11,174 bases of DNA from Hymenobacter sp. (GTDB lineage Bacteria > Bacteroidota > Bacteroidia > Cytophagales > Hymenobacteraceae). The stretch covers positions 1 to 11,174 of the forward strand of contig JANYFQ010000255.1 of the NCBI GenBank assembly GCA_025362615.1. The letters are read 5' to 3'. Made by a program: the position numbers and the translations under genes. Below are positions 1 through 6,476 of the stretch, piece after piece. The notes under the pieces were generated by a model. It saw only the letters and a list, made by a program, of their open reading frames with translations. It was not told the DNA's origin and made no database searches. Positions within the stretch are counted from its first letter, which is position 1. Each line of letters opens with the position of its first letter.

Positions 1-134
1 GCACCCTTCGGCAGCGAGTGTCGCGGTTGGTGCGCAAGTCACTGAGTTTTTCAAAGTCACTCGAAAATCACATCGGTGCAATAAAATACTTTATATGCGA
101 CTATAATAAAAAAATGGCAGCATTACATTTTTAG
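1..134 (+). CDS. IS1-family transposase, C-terminal end only (cut by window edge)
   Basis: Reading from base 3, 43 codons stay open to a TAG at 132-134. They encode a basic tail containing LRQRVSRLVRKSLSFSKS and then ENHIGAIKYF. This closely resembles, from memory, the C-terminus of the E. coli IS1 transposase InsB, which reads LRQHLARLGRKSLSFSKS followed by a short helix. The family is a DDE transposase that moves IS1-type elements by cut-and-paste or replicative routes. The catalytic residues lie upstream, outside the window, so whether the gene is intact cannot be told. The stretch is much richer in A+T than the genes to its right, especially after base 60, as expected of a mobile element. 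The last eight or so residues diverge from E. coli InsB. The family call is fairly firm because of the RKSLSFSKS block. Confidence 0.8.
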   Translation, partial: TLRQRVSRLVRKSLSFSKSLENHIGAIKYFICDYNKKMAALHF

Positions 135-163
135 CACTACCAATATTTTATTGACTGACACCG
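1..163 (+). mobile_element. Right end of an IS1-family insertion sequence
   Basis: The transposase tail ends at 134 and is followed by a short AT-rich stretch. Read on the minus strand from 163, that stretch begins GGTGTCAGTCAATAAAATA. IS1-family ends commonly begin with GG and lie within some tens of bases of the transposase stop, so 163 is the proposed outer boundary. The next eight or nine bases (from 164, GCACAAATA) would be the target-site duplication. The left end is outside the window, so neither the inverted repeat nor the duplication can be verified. The boundary is inferred; the transposase is the firm evidence. Confidence 0.55.
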
Positions 164-247
164 CACAAATAGTGCCCTTGTTGCTGTCTGATGCTATCTA
201 CTCGGCGTTGAAGAAGTAACTTTACGGAACGGCAACCACCAGTTTTT

Positions 248-526
248 ATGACGACCGCGCAAAACATCCGCATTTACGAAATTTTGCAAAAGCACTTCGG
301 GGACAGTGAGGAAGCGCGGGCTGTGGTTTCGGCCATTGAGGCCGTAGTTGATGAAAAAGTAACGGAGAAACAAACTGCGTTTGCCAGTGCCAATGCCAAA
401 GATTTGGAGTTGATGAAAGCGGAGTTAAAAATGGAAATTGCGAACTCAAAAGTGGACCTGATTAAATGGACCTTCAGCTTTTTTGCGACGCTTACGCTGC
501 TGATTATCGGGTTGTATCTGAAGTAG
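248..526 (+). CDS. Small coiled-coil protein with C-terminal membrane anchor (DUF1640/CCDC90-like)
   Basis: A 92-residue protein. Residues about 10-40 form an amphipathic acidic helix (EEARAVVSAIEAVVDEKV). Residues about 50-70 form a charged coiled coil (LELMKAELKMEIANSKVDL). Residues 72-91 are a hydrophobic membrane helix ending in LK. The order of N-terminal helix, A/E/K-rich coil ending in DLIKW, then one C-terminal membrane helix is typical of small bacterial proteins of the DUF1640 type, whose role is unknown. They probably sit in the inner membrane with the coil in the cytoplasm. The ATG at 248 is the first in frame. A weak -7-like TAACTTTA lies at 217-224 with no clear -33 box. The gene starts 84 bases past the proposed IS1 end, so the insertion may have replaced its original upstream region. 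Confidence 0.65.
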   Translation: MTTAQNIRIYEILQKHFGDSEEARAVVSAIEAVVDEKVTEKQTAFASANAKDLELMKAELKMEIANSKVDLIKWTFSFFATLTLLIIGLYLK

Positions 527-538
527 TTTGCTGCTGCT

Positions 539-553
539 CGGGTTGAAAACCCG
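539..553. terminator. Short hairpin between convergent genes
   Basis: CGGGTT at 539-544 pairs perfectly with AACCCG at 548-553 around a GAA loop. It fills most of the 29-base gap between the stop at 526 (+) and the stop at 556 (-). The position suits a shared terminator, but no T-run follows on either strand, so the call is weak. Confidence 0.3.
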
Positions 554-555
554 CG

Positions 556-1122
556 TTACCCGAGGCGGCGCTGGAGCAGGCCGCCAACGATTTCGAAGAG
601 CCGTTGCGGCTCGTAGGTACGCCAGGGCAAGTCGTCGAGCTGACCACCGAAATTGACGTAGTTATCGACGTTGTACTGGTGCATTTCACGCAAGACGTGC
701 TCCTGGAAATTGAGGCCGGCAATCCAGCCATCTTCCACGTCCTCAAACCATTCCTCGTAATAGTCGTCGTCGGAGCCGTGGAAGTTGAACACGTTTTCGC
801 CCACGAGCACAAACTTGCGGATGCCCTCGTGAACCAGCACATCCACGATGTTGCGCTTGAGGTTCATCACGTCGTTCTCAATGGCATCGTTCCACTCGCC
901 AATCAATTCGATGACGGCACTACCTAGCTCGTAATCAGCAAATAAAATCTTGCAAAACAGGGTTTCGGAGCCGAGGCTGTCCCACTGCGGGTGGATGTAG
1001 TAGCCGTAAATGGTATTGACGTAAGTGTCCAGGCTGTTTTCGGCTTCGAAGAGCGGCGAGCGCGGGTCTTCGGCAGCCGAGTATTGGTCAATCCAGTTGT
1101 AATGCGGTTCGATGGTGTGCAT
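556..1122 (-). CDS. Conserved acidic protein of unknown function, Bacteroidota type
   Basis: A 188-residue protein, strongly acidic and rich in W, Y and F. It has no signal peptide and no membrane segment, so it is probably cytoplasmic. Visible blocks are YGYYIHPQWDSLGSETLF (about 40-57), LIGEWNDAIENDVMNLKRN (about 73-91), a hydrophobic strand KFVLVGENVFNFH (about 103-115), an acidic run DDDYYEEWFEDVEDGW (about 118-133) and DLPWRTYEPQ near the end. I recall similar proteins annotated as hypothetical across Bacteroidota and know no established function. The alternating hydrophobic strands suggest a small alpha/beta fold, which is inference. It lies 75 bases downstream of murQ on the same strand and may be its operon partner or independent. 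The start is the first ATG of an uninterrupted frame. Confidence 0.8.
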   Translation of the reverse strand: MHTIEPHYNWIDQYSAAEDPRSPLFEAENSLDTYVNTIYGYYIHPQWDSLGSETLFCKILFADYELGSAVIELIGEWNDAIENDVMNLKRNIVDVLVHEGIRKFVLVGENVFNFHGSDDDYYEEWFEDVEDGWIAGLNFQEHVLREMHQYNVDNYVNFGGQLDDLPWRTYEPQRLFEIVGGLLQRRLG

Positions 1123-1159
1123 GGCAGGGCATTTGTTCAGCCCTGAAAAACGCGGGGGC

Positions 1160-1192
1160 GGGCAAATCGTTCGGTAGGGGCGGGGTTTGCCC
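1160..1192. terminator. Weak hairpin downstream of murQ
   Basis: GGGCAAA at 1160-1166 is the reverse complement of TTTGCCC at 1186-1192, with a 19-base G-rich loop. It starts six bases past the murQ stop in the direction of transcription. With no T-tract and a short stem, it is at best a weak terminator or processing site between murQ and the next gene. Confidence 0.25.
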
Positions 1193-1197
1193 TTGCA

Positions 1198-1992
1198 TCA
1201 AGAGGCTGCCAGCGCCGCCCGCACCGAGCCATGCCGGGCCAACAACGCCGCTGCCGTTTCGGCGGTAACTCCTAACTCATCCATCAGCATCTGCCGCCCG
1301 CGCTCCACGAGTTTGTCGTTCGAGAGCTGCATATCGACCATTTTATTGCCCAGTACGTGGCCCAGGCGAATAAACGTGGCCGTGGTTATCATGTTGAGCA
1401 CCAGTTTTTGAGCGGTGCCCGCTTTGAGGCGGGTACTGCCCGTAACGAATTCCGGCCCCGTGATAACTTCTACCGGAAATTCGGCCGCCGCCGCCACCGC
1501 CGACCCCGCGTTGCACACGATGCAACCCGTGGCCAGGCCCGCCGCCCGCGCCGCCCGCAGGCCGCCCACCACGTAGGGCGTACGGCCCGACGCGGCAATG
1601 CCCACCAGCACGTCCTGGGCCGTGGGGCGGTGGGCCTGCAAGTCGCGCCAGGCTTGGGCAGCATCGTCTTCGGCCCCTTCAACGGCCTGACGAATAGCGG
1701 TATCGCCCCCGGCAATCAGACCTACCACCACGCCCGCCGGCACTCCAAATGTGGGCGGACACTCCGAGGCATCTACCACGCCCAACCGCCCGCTGGTGCC
1801 CGCGCCAATGTAAAAAAGCCGCCCGCCAGCCCGCAACCGCGCCACCGTGGTTTCCACCAGCGCCTCGATTTGCGGCAACGCCAGGGCCACGGCCTGCGGC
1901 ACGGTGCGGTCGAGCTGGTTCATCGCGGCCAAAAGCTGGGCGGTGGGCAGACTTTCGAGGTGCTGGTACTCGGAGGGGCTTTCGGTTGTCAT
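1198..1992 (-). CDS. murQ: N-acetylmuramic acid 6-phosphate etherase
   Basis: MurQ cleaves the lactyl ether of MurNAc-6-phosphate to give GlcNAc-6-phosphate and D-lactate, allowing reuse of cell-wall sugar in the cytoplasm. The 264 residues carry a SIS sugar-phosphate isomerase domain. FYIGAGTSGRLGVVDASECPPTFG (split here at residues 60-83) holds E77. GGDTAIRQAVEGAEDD (95-110) holds E108. By a constant six-residue offset from E. coli MurQ these match Glu83 and Glu114, the two catalytic residues. GIAASGRTPYV (131-141) and GSTRLKAGTAQKLVLNM (185-201) are also family signatures. It is about 34 residues shorter than the E. coli enzyme, mostly at the C-terminal helical region, which fits my memory of Bacteroidota members. 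The b5-like gene ends 16 bases upstream, suggesting co-transcription. No MurNAc transporter or anhydroMurNAc kinase is in the window. Confidence 0.96.
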   Translation of the reverse strand: MTTESPSEYQHLESLPTAQLLAAMNQLDRTVPQAVALALPQIEALVETTVARLRAGGRLFYIGAGTSGRLGVVDASECPPTFGVPAGVVVGLIAGGDTAIRQAVEGAEDDAAQAWRDLQAHRPTAQDVLVGIAASGRTPYVVGGLRAARAAGLATGCIVCNAGSAVAAAAEFPVEVITGPEFVTGSTRLKAGTAQKLVLNMITTATFIRLGHVLGNKMVDMQLSNDKLVERGRQMLMDELGVTAETAAALLARHGSVRAALAAS

Positions 1993-2008
1993 GGGTGGAG
2001 GGGCAGAA

Positions 2009-2248
2009 CTAAGTAGCTGATTTTAAAAGCCCAACGACGGGAAAATTGTCGAACACATTGGCGTTATGCGGGGCATCGCGGTCAAGCTCGGGGGTCAAAT
2101 CCTGGCCGGCCCAGTGTTCGTAATGGTTGCCGCGCCGCCAGAGCCGCGAGCGGCTTACGTCGTAAATCCGGCCCTGGTAGGCCACCCAGATTTCGTCACG
2201 GTCCTGGCCGTTGCGAAGCGCGAGTTGGTTCTTGGTGTAAGTGACCAT
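2009..2248 (-). CDS. Small cytochrome b5-like heme/steroid-binding domain protein
   Basis: A 79-residue single-domain protein. It starts like the family, with TYTKNQLALRNGQDRDEIWVA, here split as TYTKNQLALRNGQ (3-15) and DEIWVAYQGRIYDVS (18-32). RLWRRGNHYEHWAGQDLT follows at 35-52, then DAPHNANVFDNFPVVG at 58-73. The histidines around 42-45 and at 61 are where cytochrome b5 domains supply the two axial heme ligands. The length and the DVSxSxLWxxGxH pattern match the stand-alone 'predicted heme/steroid binding protein' group rather than microsomal b5. No signal or membrane segment is seen, so it is probably cytoplasmic. Its electron partner and ligand are unknown. The start codon lies only five bases past the large palindrome, with no visible ribosome-binding site. 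It is probably first in a unit with murQ. Confidence 0.85.
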   Translation of the reverse strand: MVTYTKNQLALRNGQDRDEIWVAYQGRIYDVSRSRLWRRGNHYEHWAGQDLTPELDRDAPHNANVFDNFPVVGLLKSAT

Positions 2249-2253
2249 ACGAA

Positions 2254-2356
2254 TTTTAGCGCAGAGTTTAAAAAAGGGAACGGAGTTTCGCAGAGTTGAT
2301 AGGTGGGCACGAACTCTGCGAAACCCCGTTCCCTCTTTTTAAACTCTGCGCTAAAA
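2254..2356. repeat. Long near-perfect palindrome filling an intergenic gap
   Basis: The left arm (2254-2297) and right arm (2312-2356) are reverse complements over about 44 pairs around a 14-base loop (2298-2311). The outer 21 bases (2254-2274 with 2336-2356) match perfectly. C2335 is bulged. The inner 23 bases (2275-2297 with 2312-2334) have one difference, which becomes a G-U pair in minus-strand RNA. Each arm contains GCAGAGTT twice. The element starts two bases past the stop of the arginase-like gene and ends five bases before the start codon of the b5-like gene. Such long arms exceed an ordinary terminator and suggest a MITE- or REP-like palindromic element, but that class call is inference. 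Confidence 0.85.
2269..2341 (-). terminator. Intrinsic terminator or attenuator formed by the inner palindrome
   Basis: In minus-strand RNA a 23-pair GC-containing stem (2334-2312 with 2297-2275, one G-U pair) is preceded by an A-rich run and followed at once by six U residues (2275-2270). This has the classic form of a factor-independent terminator for the arginase-like gene. On the plus strand the same stem is followed by CTTTTT, so it could act in both directions, although no plus-strand gene ends here. The b5-like gene begins within 30 bases of the U-run, leaving almost no room for a promoter after it. Confidence 0.6.
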
Positions 2357-2358
2357 AC

Positions 2359-3510
2359 TCACCCCAACAGCGCCTGCACCCGAATCCAGCGTTGCGGCAA
2401 GTCGCCCTGCGAGGCGTTCAAATAATCCTCGTAAGTGCATGGTATGACGCGCTTTATGCCGGAATCTCCGAGATTTTCGACTTCCATCCACCATTTATCG
2501 GCGCGGCGCGATTTGTAGAATACCAGTTTGTCGGGGTTGCCGGGCAGCACCACGGTGTAGGTCAGGAAGCGGAAGGTGCCGAAGCCATCTTCGGGTTTGC
2601 GGTGGTAGAAACCTTCGATGAAGTACCAGAGCATCGTGGCCAGTGTGTTGGCAGCCAGGCCGTTGGTGTCGTGTTCGGGACGGTAGCCGTAAAGGCCGAA
2701 GCTGCTGAGCTGGGCGTTGTGCCCGGCGTACCAGCAGAGTTGGGTAGCCTCCTCGTTGCCGAGGCCAAAGGAGTTGGCGGGCTGATAGCCAGGGGCGTCC
2801 TGCCAGCGCAGGGCGGCAATGTCGAAACTCAGGAAATCGGCTTGGCGCAGCAGCGGCTCGGCCAGCCGCCGGTCGGCCCGAATTTCGCCCACCGACATAG
2901 TTTCAAAGTGCAGTTTTTCGAGGGCGATGAGTACTTCAGGGGCAGTAAGGTATTGCTGGTGAGCCAAGTGCGCGACGCTGAAAATAAAATTTGGCTCATG
3001 CACCAGCAGGCGGCGCAGGTGGCTGGTGTCAGGCGTGGCGTTGGGGCCGGGTTCGGCCATGTCGGGGCGGGCATCCACCACGGCGAAGCTGATGGGGCGG
3101 TCGAGGGTTTCGTAGGCCAGAAACTGGCCGTAATCGAGGTCGTGCGAGCCGCCGAGCAGGATGGGCACCGTGTTTTCTTCGAGCAGGGCGGCCACAATTT
3201 CGCGCAGCCGCTGGTAGGTGTCGTGCAGCGTGAGGCCGGGGCGCAGGTTGCCCAGGTCCACGAAGCGCAGCGGGCCGCTGCCTTTTTGGAGCTGGTAGAA
3301 CCGCTGGCGTACCTGGTCGGCCCCGCTGGGGCCGGGTGCGGGCGGGCCGGCGGTGCTGCCGCGCCATTCGTCGAGGCCAATGAGAGCAAGGTCGGCGGTT
3401 CGCCAGTCGGGAAAAGTCTCGGTGAAAAGCGTGGCATAAGTTGCCAGGGCGCTGGCCGAGGCACTGGGTTGTGGCTCTGGCAATGGGTCAAAAAACAGGG
3501 CCAGATTCAT
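2359..3510 (-). CDS. Arginase/formimidoylglutamase-family protein with degenerate metal motifs
   Basis: A 383-residue protein with the arginase (ureohydrolase) fold. GGSHD at 120-124 corresponds to the family GGDHS/GGxHD motif. DARPD at 146-150 corresponds to DAHxD. SFDIAALRWQDAPG at 228-241 corresponds to SxDxDxxDPxxxP. Active arginases bind two manganese ions through the histidine and aspartates of these motifs; here the DAHxD histidine is R148 and the second Asp of the third motif is replaced (SFDIA). Bacteroidota genomes carry a conserved group of this kind, usually labelled formimidoylglutamase, so the true substrate is uncertain. No other histidine-degradation gene is near. I chose the ATG at 3510 because it gives a normal N-terminus (MNLALFFDP). 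An in-frame ATG at 3549 would only add a stretch encoded by an A/T run. It is divergent from the acyl-CoA synthetase. Confidence 0.8.
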   Translation of the reverse strand: MNLALFFDPLPEPQPSASASALATYATLFTETFPDWRTADLALIGLDEWRGSTAGPPAPGPSGADQVRQRFYQLQKGSGPLRFVDLGNLRPGLTLHDTYQRLREIVAALLEENTVPILLGGSHDLDYGQFLAYETLDRPISFAVVDARPDMAEPGPNATPDTSHLRRLLVHEPNFIFSVAHLAHQQYLTAPEVLIALEKLHFETMSVGEIRADRRLAEPLLRQADFLSFDIAALRWQDAPGYQPANSFGLGNEEATQLCWYAGHNAQLSSFGLYGYRPEHDTNGLAANTLATMLWYFIEGFYHRKPEDGFGTFRFLTYTVVLPGNPDKLVFYKSRRADKWWMEVENLGDSGIKRVIPCTYEDYLNASQGDLPQRWIRVQALLG

Positions 3511-3534
3511 AGCAGAAAAAAAGAAATAACTGCC

Positions 3535-3542
3535 CAAAACTA
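3535..3542 (-). promoter_or_regulatory. Candidate -7 box for the arginase-like gene
   Basis: The minus strand reads TAGTTTTG, which fits the Bacteroidota -7 consensus TAnnTTTG and is the same octamer as the better-supported box at 5544-5551. It lies 24 bases before the start codon. No TTG is found at the usual upstream distance, so support is only moderate. Confidence 0.35.
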
Positions 3543-3708
3543 CGGCCAAAAGCCCGTTTTCAGGCTACGCGCGGGCCTGTTTTCCCTGCTACCAACCAAT
3601 TGCAACGCACCTAACCCGTTGCCGGGCCGGACCCGAATGCGCACATTTCAGAAAATTAGCGTTTTATTTAACCCGCCAAACGGCGTAACCAGCCCACCCA
3701 ACTTCTTT

Positions 3709-5472
3709 ATGAACGTCAGCCGCTCCTTCGATATCCTGGCCCATCAAATTGCCACCACGCCCAAAAACGATGCCTTCACGGCCAAACTGAATGGCACCTG
3801 GACGCCCCTCAGCAGCCAGCAAATGCAGGACGCGGCCAACCTCGTCAGCCTCGGCCTGCTGAGCCTGGGCCTCAAGCACGGCGACAAAGTGGCCATCATC
3901 AGCATGAACCGCCCTGAGTGGATGATGGCCGACTTCGGCATTGCCCAAATCGGGGCCACCAGCGTGCCGATGTACCCCAGCATCACGGTTGAGGATTACA
4001 AATACATTTTTGCCGATGCCGGGGTACGGGCCGTGTTCGTGGCCGACCAAAAGCTCTACGAAAAGGTAATGGAAGCCATCGAAGGGCTTGACATCCCGGC
4101 CGAAAATATTTTCACCTTCGATAAAATCGCCGGTGCCCGCCACCTCGACGAGTTGCTGGCCCTGGGCAAAAAAGGCCAGGTGGCTGACTTAGAGCCCCTG
4201 AAAGCCGCTGTGCAGCCCGATGACCTGCTTACGCTCATCTACACCAGCGGCACCACCGGGCAGCCCAAAGGCGTGATGCTTACCCACGATAACCTGCTCA
4301 GCAACTGCCGGGGCTCGCAACGGTTTGTGCCCGTCAATAAAGATGATAAGGCACTGAGCTTCTTGCCGCTGTGCCATATCTTCGAGCGGATGGTGACGTA
4401 CTTATACATGAACAATGGCGTGAGCATCTACTACGCCGAAAGCATGGAAGTCATCGCCGACAACCTGCGCGAGGTGCAGCCGCAAATCTTCACCACCGTG
4501 CCGCGCCTGCTCGAAAAAGTGTACGACAAAATCGTCGCCAAAGGCCACGACCTCGAAGGGGTGAAGAAAAGCCTGTTTTTCTGGGCCTTGGATTTAGGCC
4601 TGAAGTTCGATACCCAAAAGGACCAGGGCTTTTTCTACAACACCCAACTGGCGCTGGCCAACAAGCTCATATTCAATAAGTGGCGCGAAGCGTTGGGCGG
4701 CAATCTGCGCTGCATTGTAAGCGGCGGCGGAGCCTTGCAGCCGCGCCTGGCGCGGGTATTCTGGGCGGCCGGCATCCCCGTTATGGAGGGCTACGGCCTC
4801 ACCGAAACCTCGCCCGTAATTGCCGTGGGCGGTTACGAGGCCGAAAACAACATGATTGGCACCGTGGGCCGCATTATCGACGGCGTGGAGGTGCAGATTG
4901 CCGCCGACGGCGAAATCCTCATGAAGTCGCCCGGCGTGATGAAAGGCTACTACAACAAGCCCGACCTCACGGCCGAGGTGTTCGACGGCGACGGCTGGTT
5001 TCACACCGGCGACATCGGCGAGCTGGTGAACGGTGCTTTCCTCAAAATCACCGACCGTAAGAAGGAAATGTTCAAAACTTCGGGCGGCAAGTATATTGCC
5101 CCGCAGGTCATCGAAGGCAAGCTTAAAGAAGACCCGCTCATCGAGCAGGCAATGGTGGTCGGGGCCGACCAGAAGTTTCCCTCCGCCCTCGTCATTCCTT
5201 CTTTCGCCGACCTCAAAGGCTGGTGCAAGCGCAACGGCGTGGCCGACGCTCCCAACGCCGAACTCATCAAGAACGAGAAGGTGGTAGCGCACTTCAACGA
5301 TTTGGTGAAGCAGTACAACCAGAGCTTCGCGCAGTGGGAACAAGTTAAGCGCATCGTGCTGCTGCCGGAGTTGTGGACGGTGGAAACCGGCGAAATGACC
5401 CCCACCATGAAGGTGAAACGCAAGGTTATTACCGAGAACAACAAGGCAGCGATTGAGGGGCTGTATGCCTGA
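3709..5472 (+). CDS. Long-chain fatty acid--CoA ligase (AMP-forming acyl-CoA synthetase)
   Basis: It activates fatty acids with ATP and CoA to acyl-CoA, the entry step to beta-oxidation or lipid synthesis. The 587 residues carry the ANL-superfamily motifs in order. YTSGTTGQPKG at 178-188 binds phosphate. GYGLTET is at 361-367. GWFHTGD at 429-435 holds the ribose-binding Asp. TDRKKEMFKTSGGKYI at 448-463 is the hinge and CoA-side loop. TPTMKVKRK at 564-572 contains the C-terminal lysine region used in adenylation. The GGKYIAPQVIE ending points to the FAA1-like (COG1022) long-chain group, also common in Bacteroidota. The frame is open far upstream, across the antisense of the neighbouring gene. 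I chose the ATG at 3709 because MNVSRSFDILAHQ matches the usual family N-terminus; an in-frame ATG at 3637 would add 24 residues with no family resemblance. The protein is probably cytoplasmic or membrane-associated. Confidence 0.95.
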   Translation: MNVSRSFDILAHQIATTPKNDAFTAKLNGTWTPLSSQQMQDAANLVSLGLLSLGLKHGDKVAIISMNRPEWMMADFGIAQIGATSVPMYPSITVEDYKYIFADAGVRAVFVADQKLYEKVMEAIEGLDIPAENIFTFDKIAGARHLDELLALGKKGQVADLEPLKAAVQPDDLLTLIYTSGTTGQPKGVMLTHDNLLSNCRGSQRFVPVNKDDKALSFLPLCHIFERMVTYLYMNNGVSIYYAESMEVIADNLREVQPQIFTTVPRLLEKVYDKIVAKGHDLEGVKKSLFFWALDLGLKFDTQKDQGFFYNTQLALANKLIFNKWREALGGNLRCIVSGGGALQPRLARVFWAAGIPVMEGYGLTETSPVIAVGGYEAENNMIGTVGRIIDGVEVQIAADGEILMKSPGVMKGYYNKPDLTAEVFDGDGWFHTGDIGELVNGAFLKITDRKKEMFKTSGGKYIAPQVIEGKLKEDPLIEQAMVVGADQKFPSALVIPSFADLKGWCKRNGVADAPNAELIKNEKVVAHFNDLVKQYNQSFAQWEQVKRIVLLPELWTVETGEMTPTMKVKRKVITENNKAAIEGLYA

Positions 5473-5520
5473 TTTGTGGTTGAGCTACGATGGAATATTG
5501 CTACAATGCCTGCGACCATG

Positions 5521-5551
5521 TTGCGGGCGTTGTTGTTTGTTGTTAGTTTTG
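5521..5551 (+). promoter_or_regulatory. Bacteroidota-type promoter for the collagen-like lipoprotein gene
   Basis: TTG at 5521-5523, a 20-base spacer and TAGTTTTG at 5544-5551 match the -33/-7 pattern TTG...TAnnTTTG used by the primary sigma factor of Bacteroidota. A transcript would begin near 5558, leaving a leader of about 23 bases before the ATG at 5581. This is the best promoter match I found in the window and suggests the lipoprotein gene is expressed separately from the acyl-CoA synthetase. Confidence 0.55.
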
Positions 5552-5580
5552 TGAAACTTTTTCCTAACTCGTTCATTTCA

Positions 5581-6387
5581 ATGAAACTCGTTTCCTCATT
5601 TCTCTCGGTCGCAGTGGCGGCTACGCTGCTTTTGGGCGGTTGTAAAGGCAAAGACGGCGACCCAGGCCCGGCCGGGGCCACGGGTGCTCCGGGTACTGCG
5701 GGCGCTCCCGGCCCTACTGGTCAGAACTTAACGGGCAATATCACCGGCTTTGTCAATCCGGTTGACGAATTTGGTTCCCCGGTAGCCAAGGCGGGGGTGA
5801 CGGTAACGGTTGACAACCTGACCCCTGCTGTTTCAGCCACGACCGATGTGGACGGGCGCTACACTTTATTGAACGTGCCTAGTGGAACGTACAACCTCAC
5901 GTACAGCCGGCCAGGGCTGGCCACGTTCAAACGTTTCGCATTCGGGCACATCGGCGGAGCAGTCGCTTCTTACCTGGGTACATTCACGCTTTCGCAAGTA
6001 TCTCAGTTGTTGGTTGGCTTATCGGCAAGTACCTTCGCAAACTCCAACATAAACATAGGGCTTTCATTTTCGAGTGCGCCGCCGAGGACCTCGTTTCCAG
6101 TTGCTCTGTTCGCCAGCCTCAGCCCAAACCTGACTCCATTGACAGGAACGCCGCTTGTTGTGACTAATTTTACCACAACACCGGCCACGACCAATTACCA
6201 GGCTGCGTTTTCTGTAGGGCGGGCAAACCTTAATAACGCTGGCTTTCCCTCGGGCAGTACCATATATTTGGCCGCCTACGGTTCTACCAGTTCCACCAGC
6301 GCGTATGTCGACCCCGCAACTGGGCGGGTTGTCTACCCAGCTTTGAATCCTGTTCCGTCCAATGTCGTCGCTGTCACGGTACCTTAG
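5581..6387 (+). CDS. Lipoprotein with collagen-like repeats and a carboxypeptidase-regulatory-like domain
   Basis: A 268-residue envelope lipoprotein. Residues 1-20 are a signal peptide ending in the lipobox LLGGC, with C21 as the lipidated residue. Residues 23-49 are nine perfect Gly-X-Y triplets (GKD GDP GPA and so on), a short collagen-like stalk. Residues about 52-118 look like a CarboxypepD_reg/SpaA-type beta-sandwich: GNITGFV, then GVTVTV, then DVDGRYTLLNVPSGTYNLTY. The remaining 150 residues are rich in S, T, N and A with beta-like alternation, and I do not recognise them. It is probably displayed on the outer membrane; the function is unknown. I chose the ATG at 5581 because it gives a clean signal peptide. 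An upstream in-frame ATG would place about 35 residues before it and would leave the promoter at 5521-5551 inside the gene. A strong terminator follows. Confidence 0.85.
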   Translation: MKLVSSFLSVAVAATLLLGGCKGKDGDPGPAGATGAPGTAGAPGPTGQNLTGNITGFVNPVDEFGSPVAKAGVTVTVDNLTPAVSATTDVDGRYTLLNVPSGTYNLTYSRPGLATFKRFAFGHIGGAVASYLGTFTLSQVSQLLVGLSASTFANSNINIGLSFSSAPPRTSFPVALFASLSPNLTPLTGTPLVVTNFTTTPATTNYQAAFSVGRANLNNAGFPSGSTIYLAAYGSTSSTSAYVDPATGRVVYPALNPVPSNVVAVTVP

Positions 6388-6420
6388 TTGAGCGTTCAGC
6401 TTTACCAAAACAGCAAAAGA

Positions 6421-6455
6421 AAGCCGCCCGAAACTTTTTCGGGCGGCTTCCTTTT
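6421..6455 (+). terminator. Strong intrinsic terminator after the lipoprotein gene
   Basis: AAGCCGCCCGAAA (6421-6433) pairs perfectly over 13 bases with TTTCGGGCGGCTT (6437-6449) around a CTT loop and is followed by CCTTTT. An A-rich run precedes it. It lies 34 bases past the stop at 6387 and separates the lipoprotein from the marR gene. Confidence 0.85.
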
Positions 6456-6476
6456 AGCCCCAACTGTTATGCAAGC

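Noticed and set aside
1357..2016. 219-codon plus-strand frame opposite murQ
   Set aside because: The translation is R/G/H-rich and motif-free, and the minus strand carries an unambiguous MurQ.
2296..3708. Long plus-strand open frame running in front of the acyl-CoA synthetase, which could suggest a much larger fused protein
   Set aside because: Its first 400 or so codons are antisense to the arginase-like gene, whose own strand shows clear family motifs. The translated stretch resembles no family, and the synthetase has a normal N-terminus at 3709.
4594..5681. Two overlapping minus-strand frames (4594-5343 and 5001-5681) opposite the synthetase
   Set aside because: They overlap each other and the conserved C-terminal motifs of the synthetase, and neither resembles a known protein.
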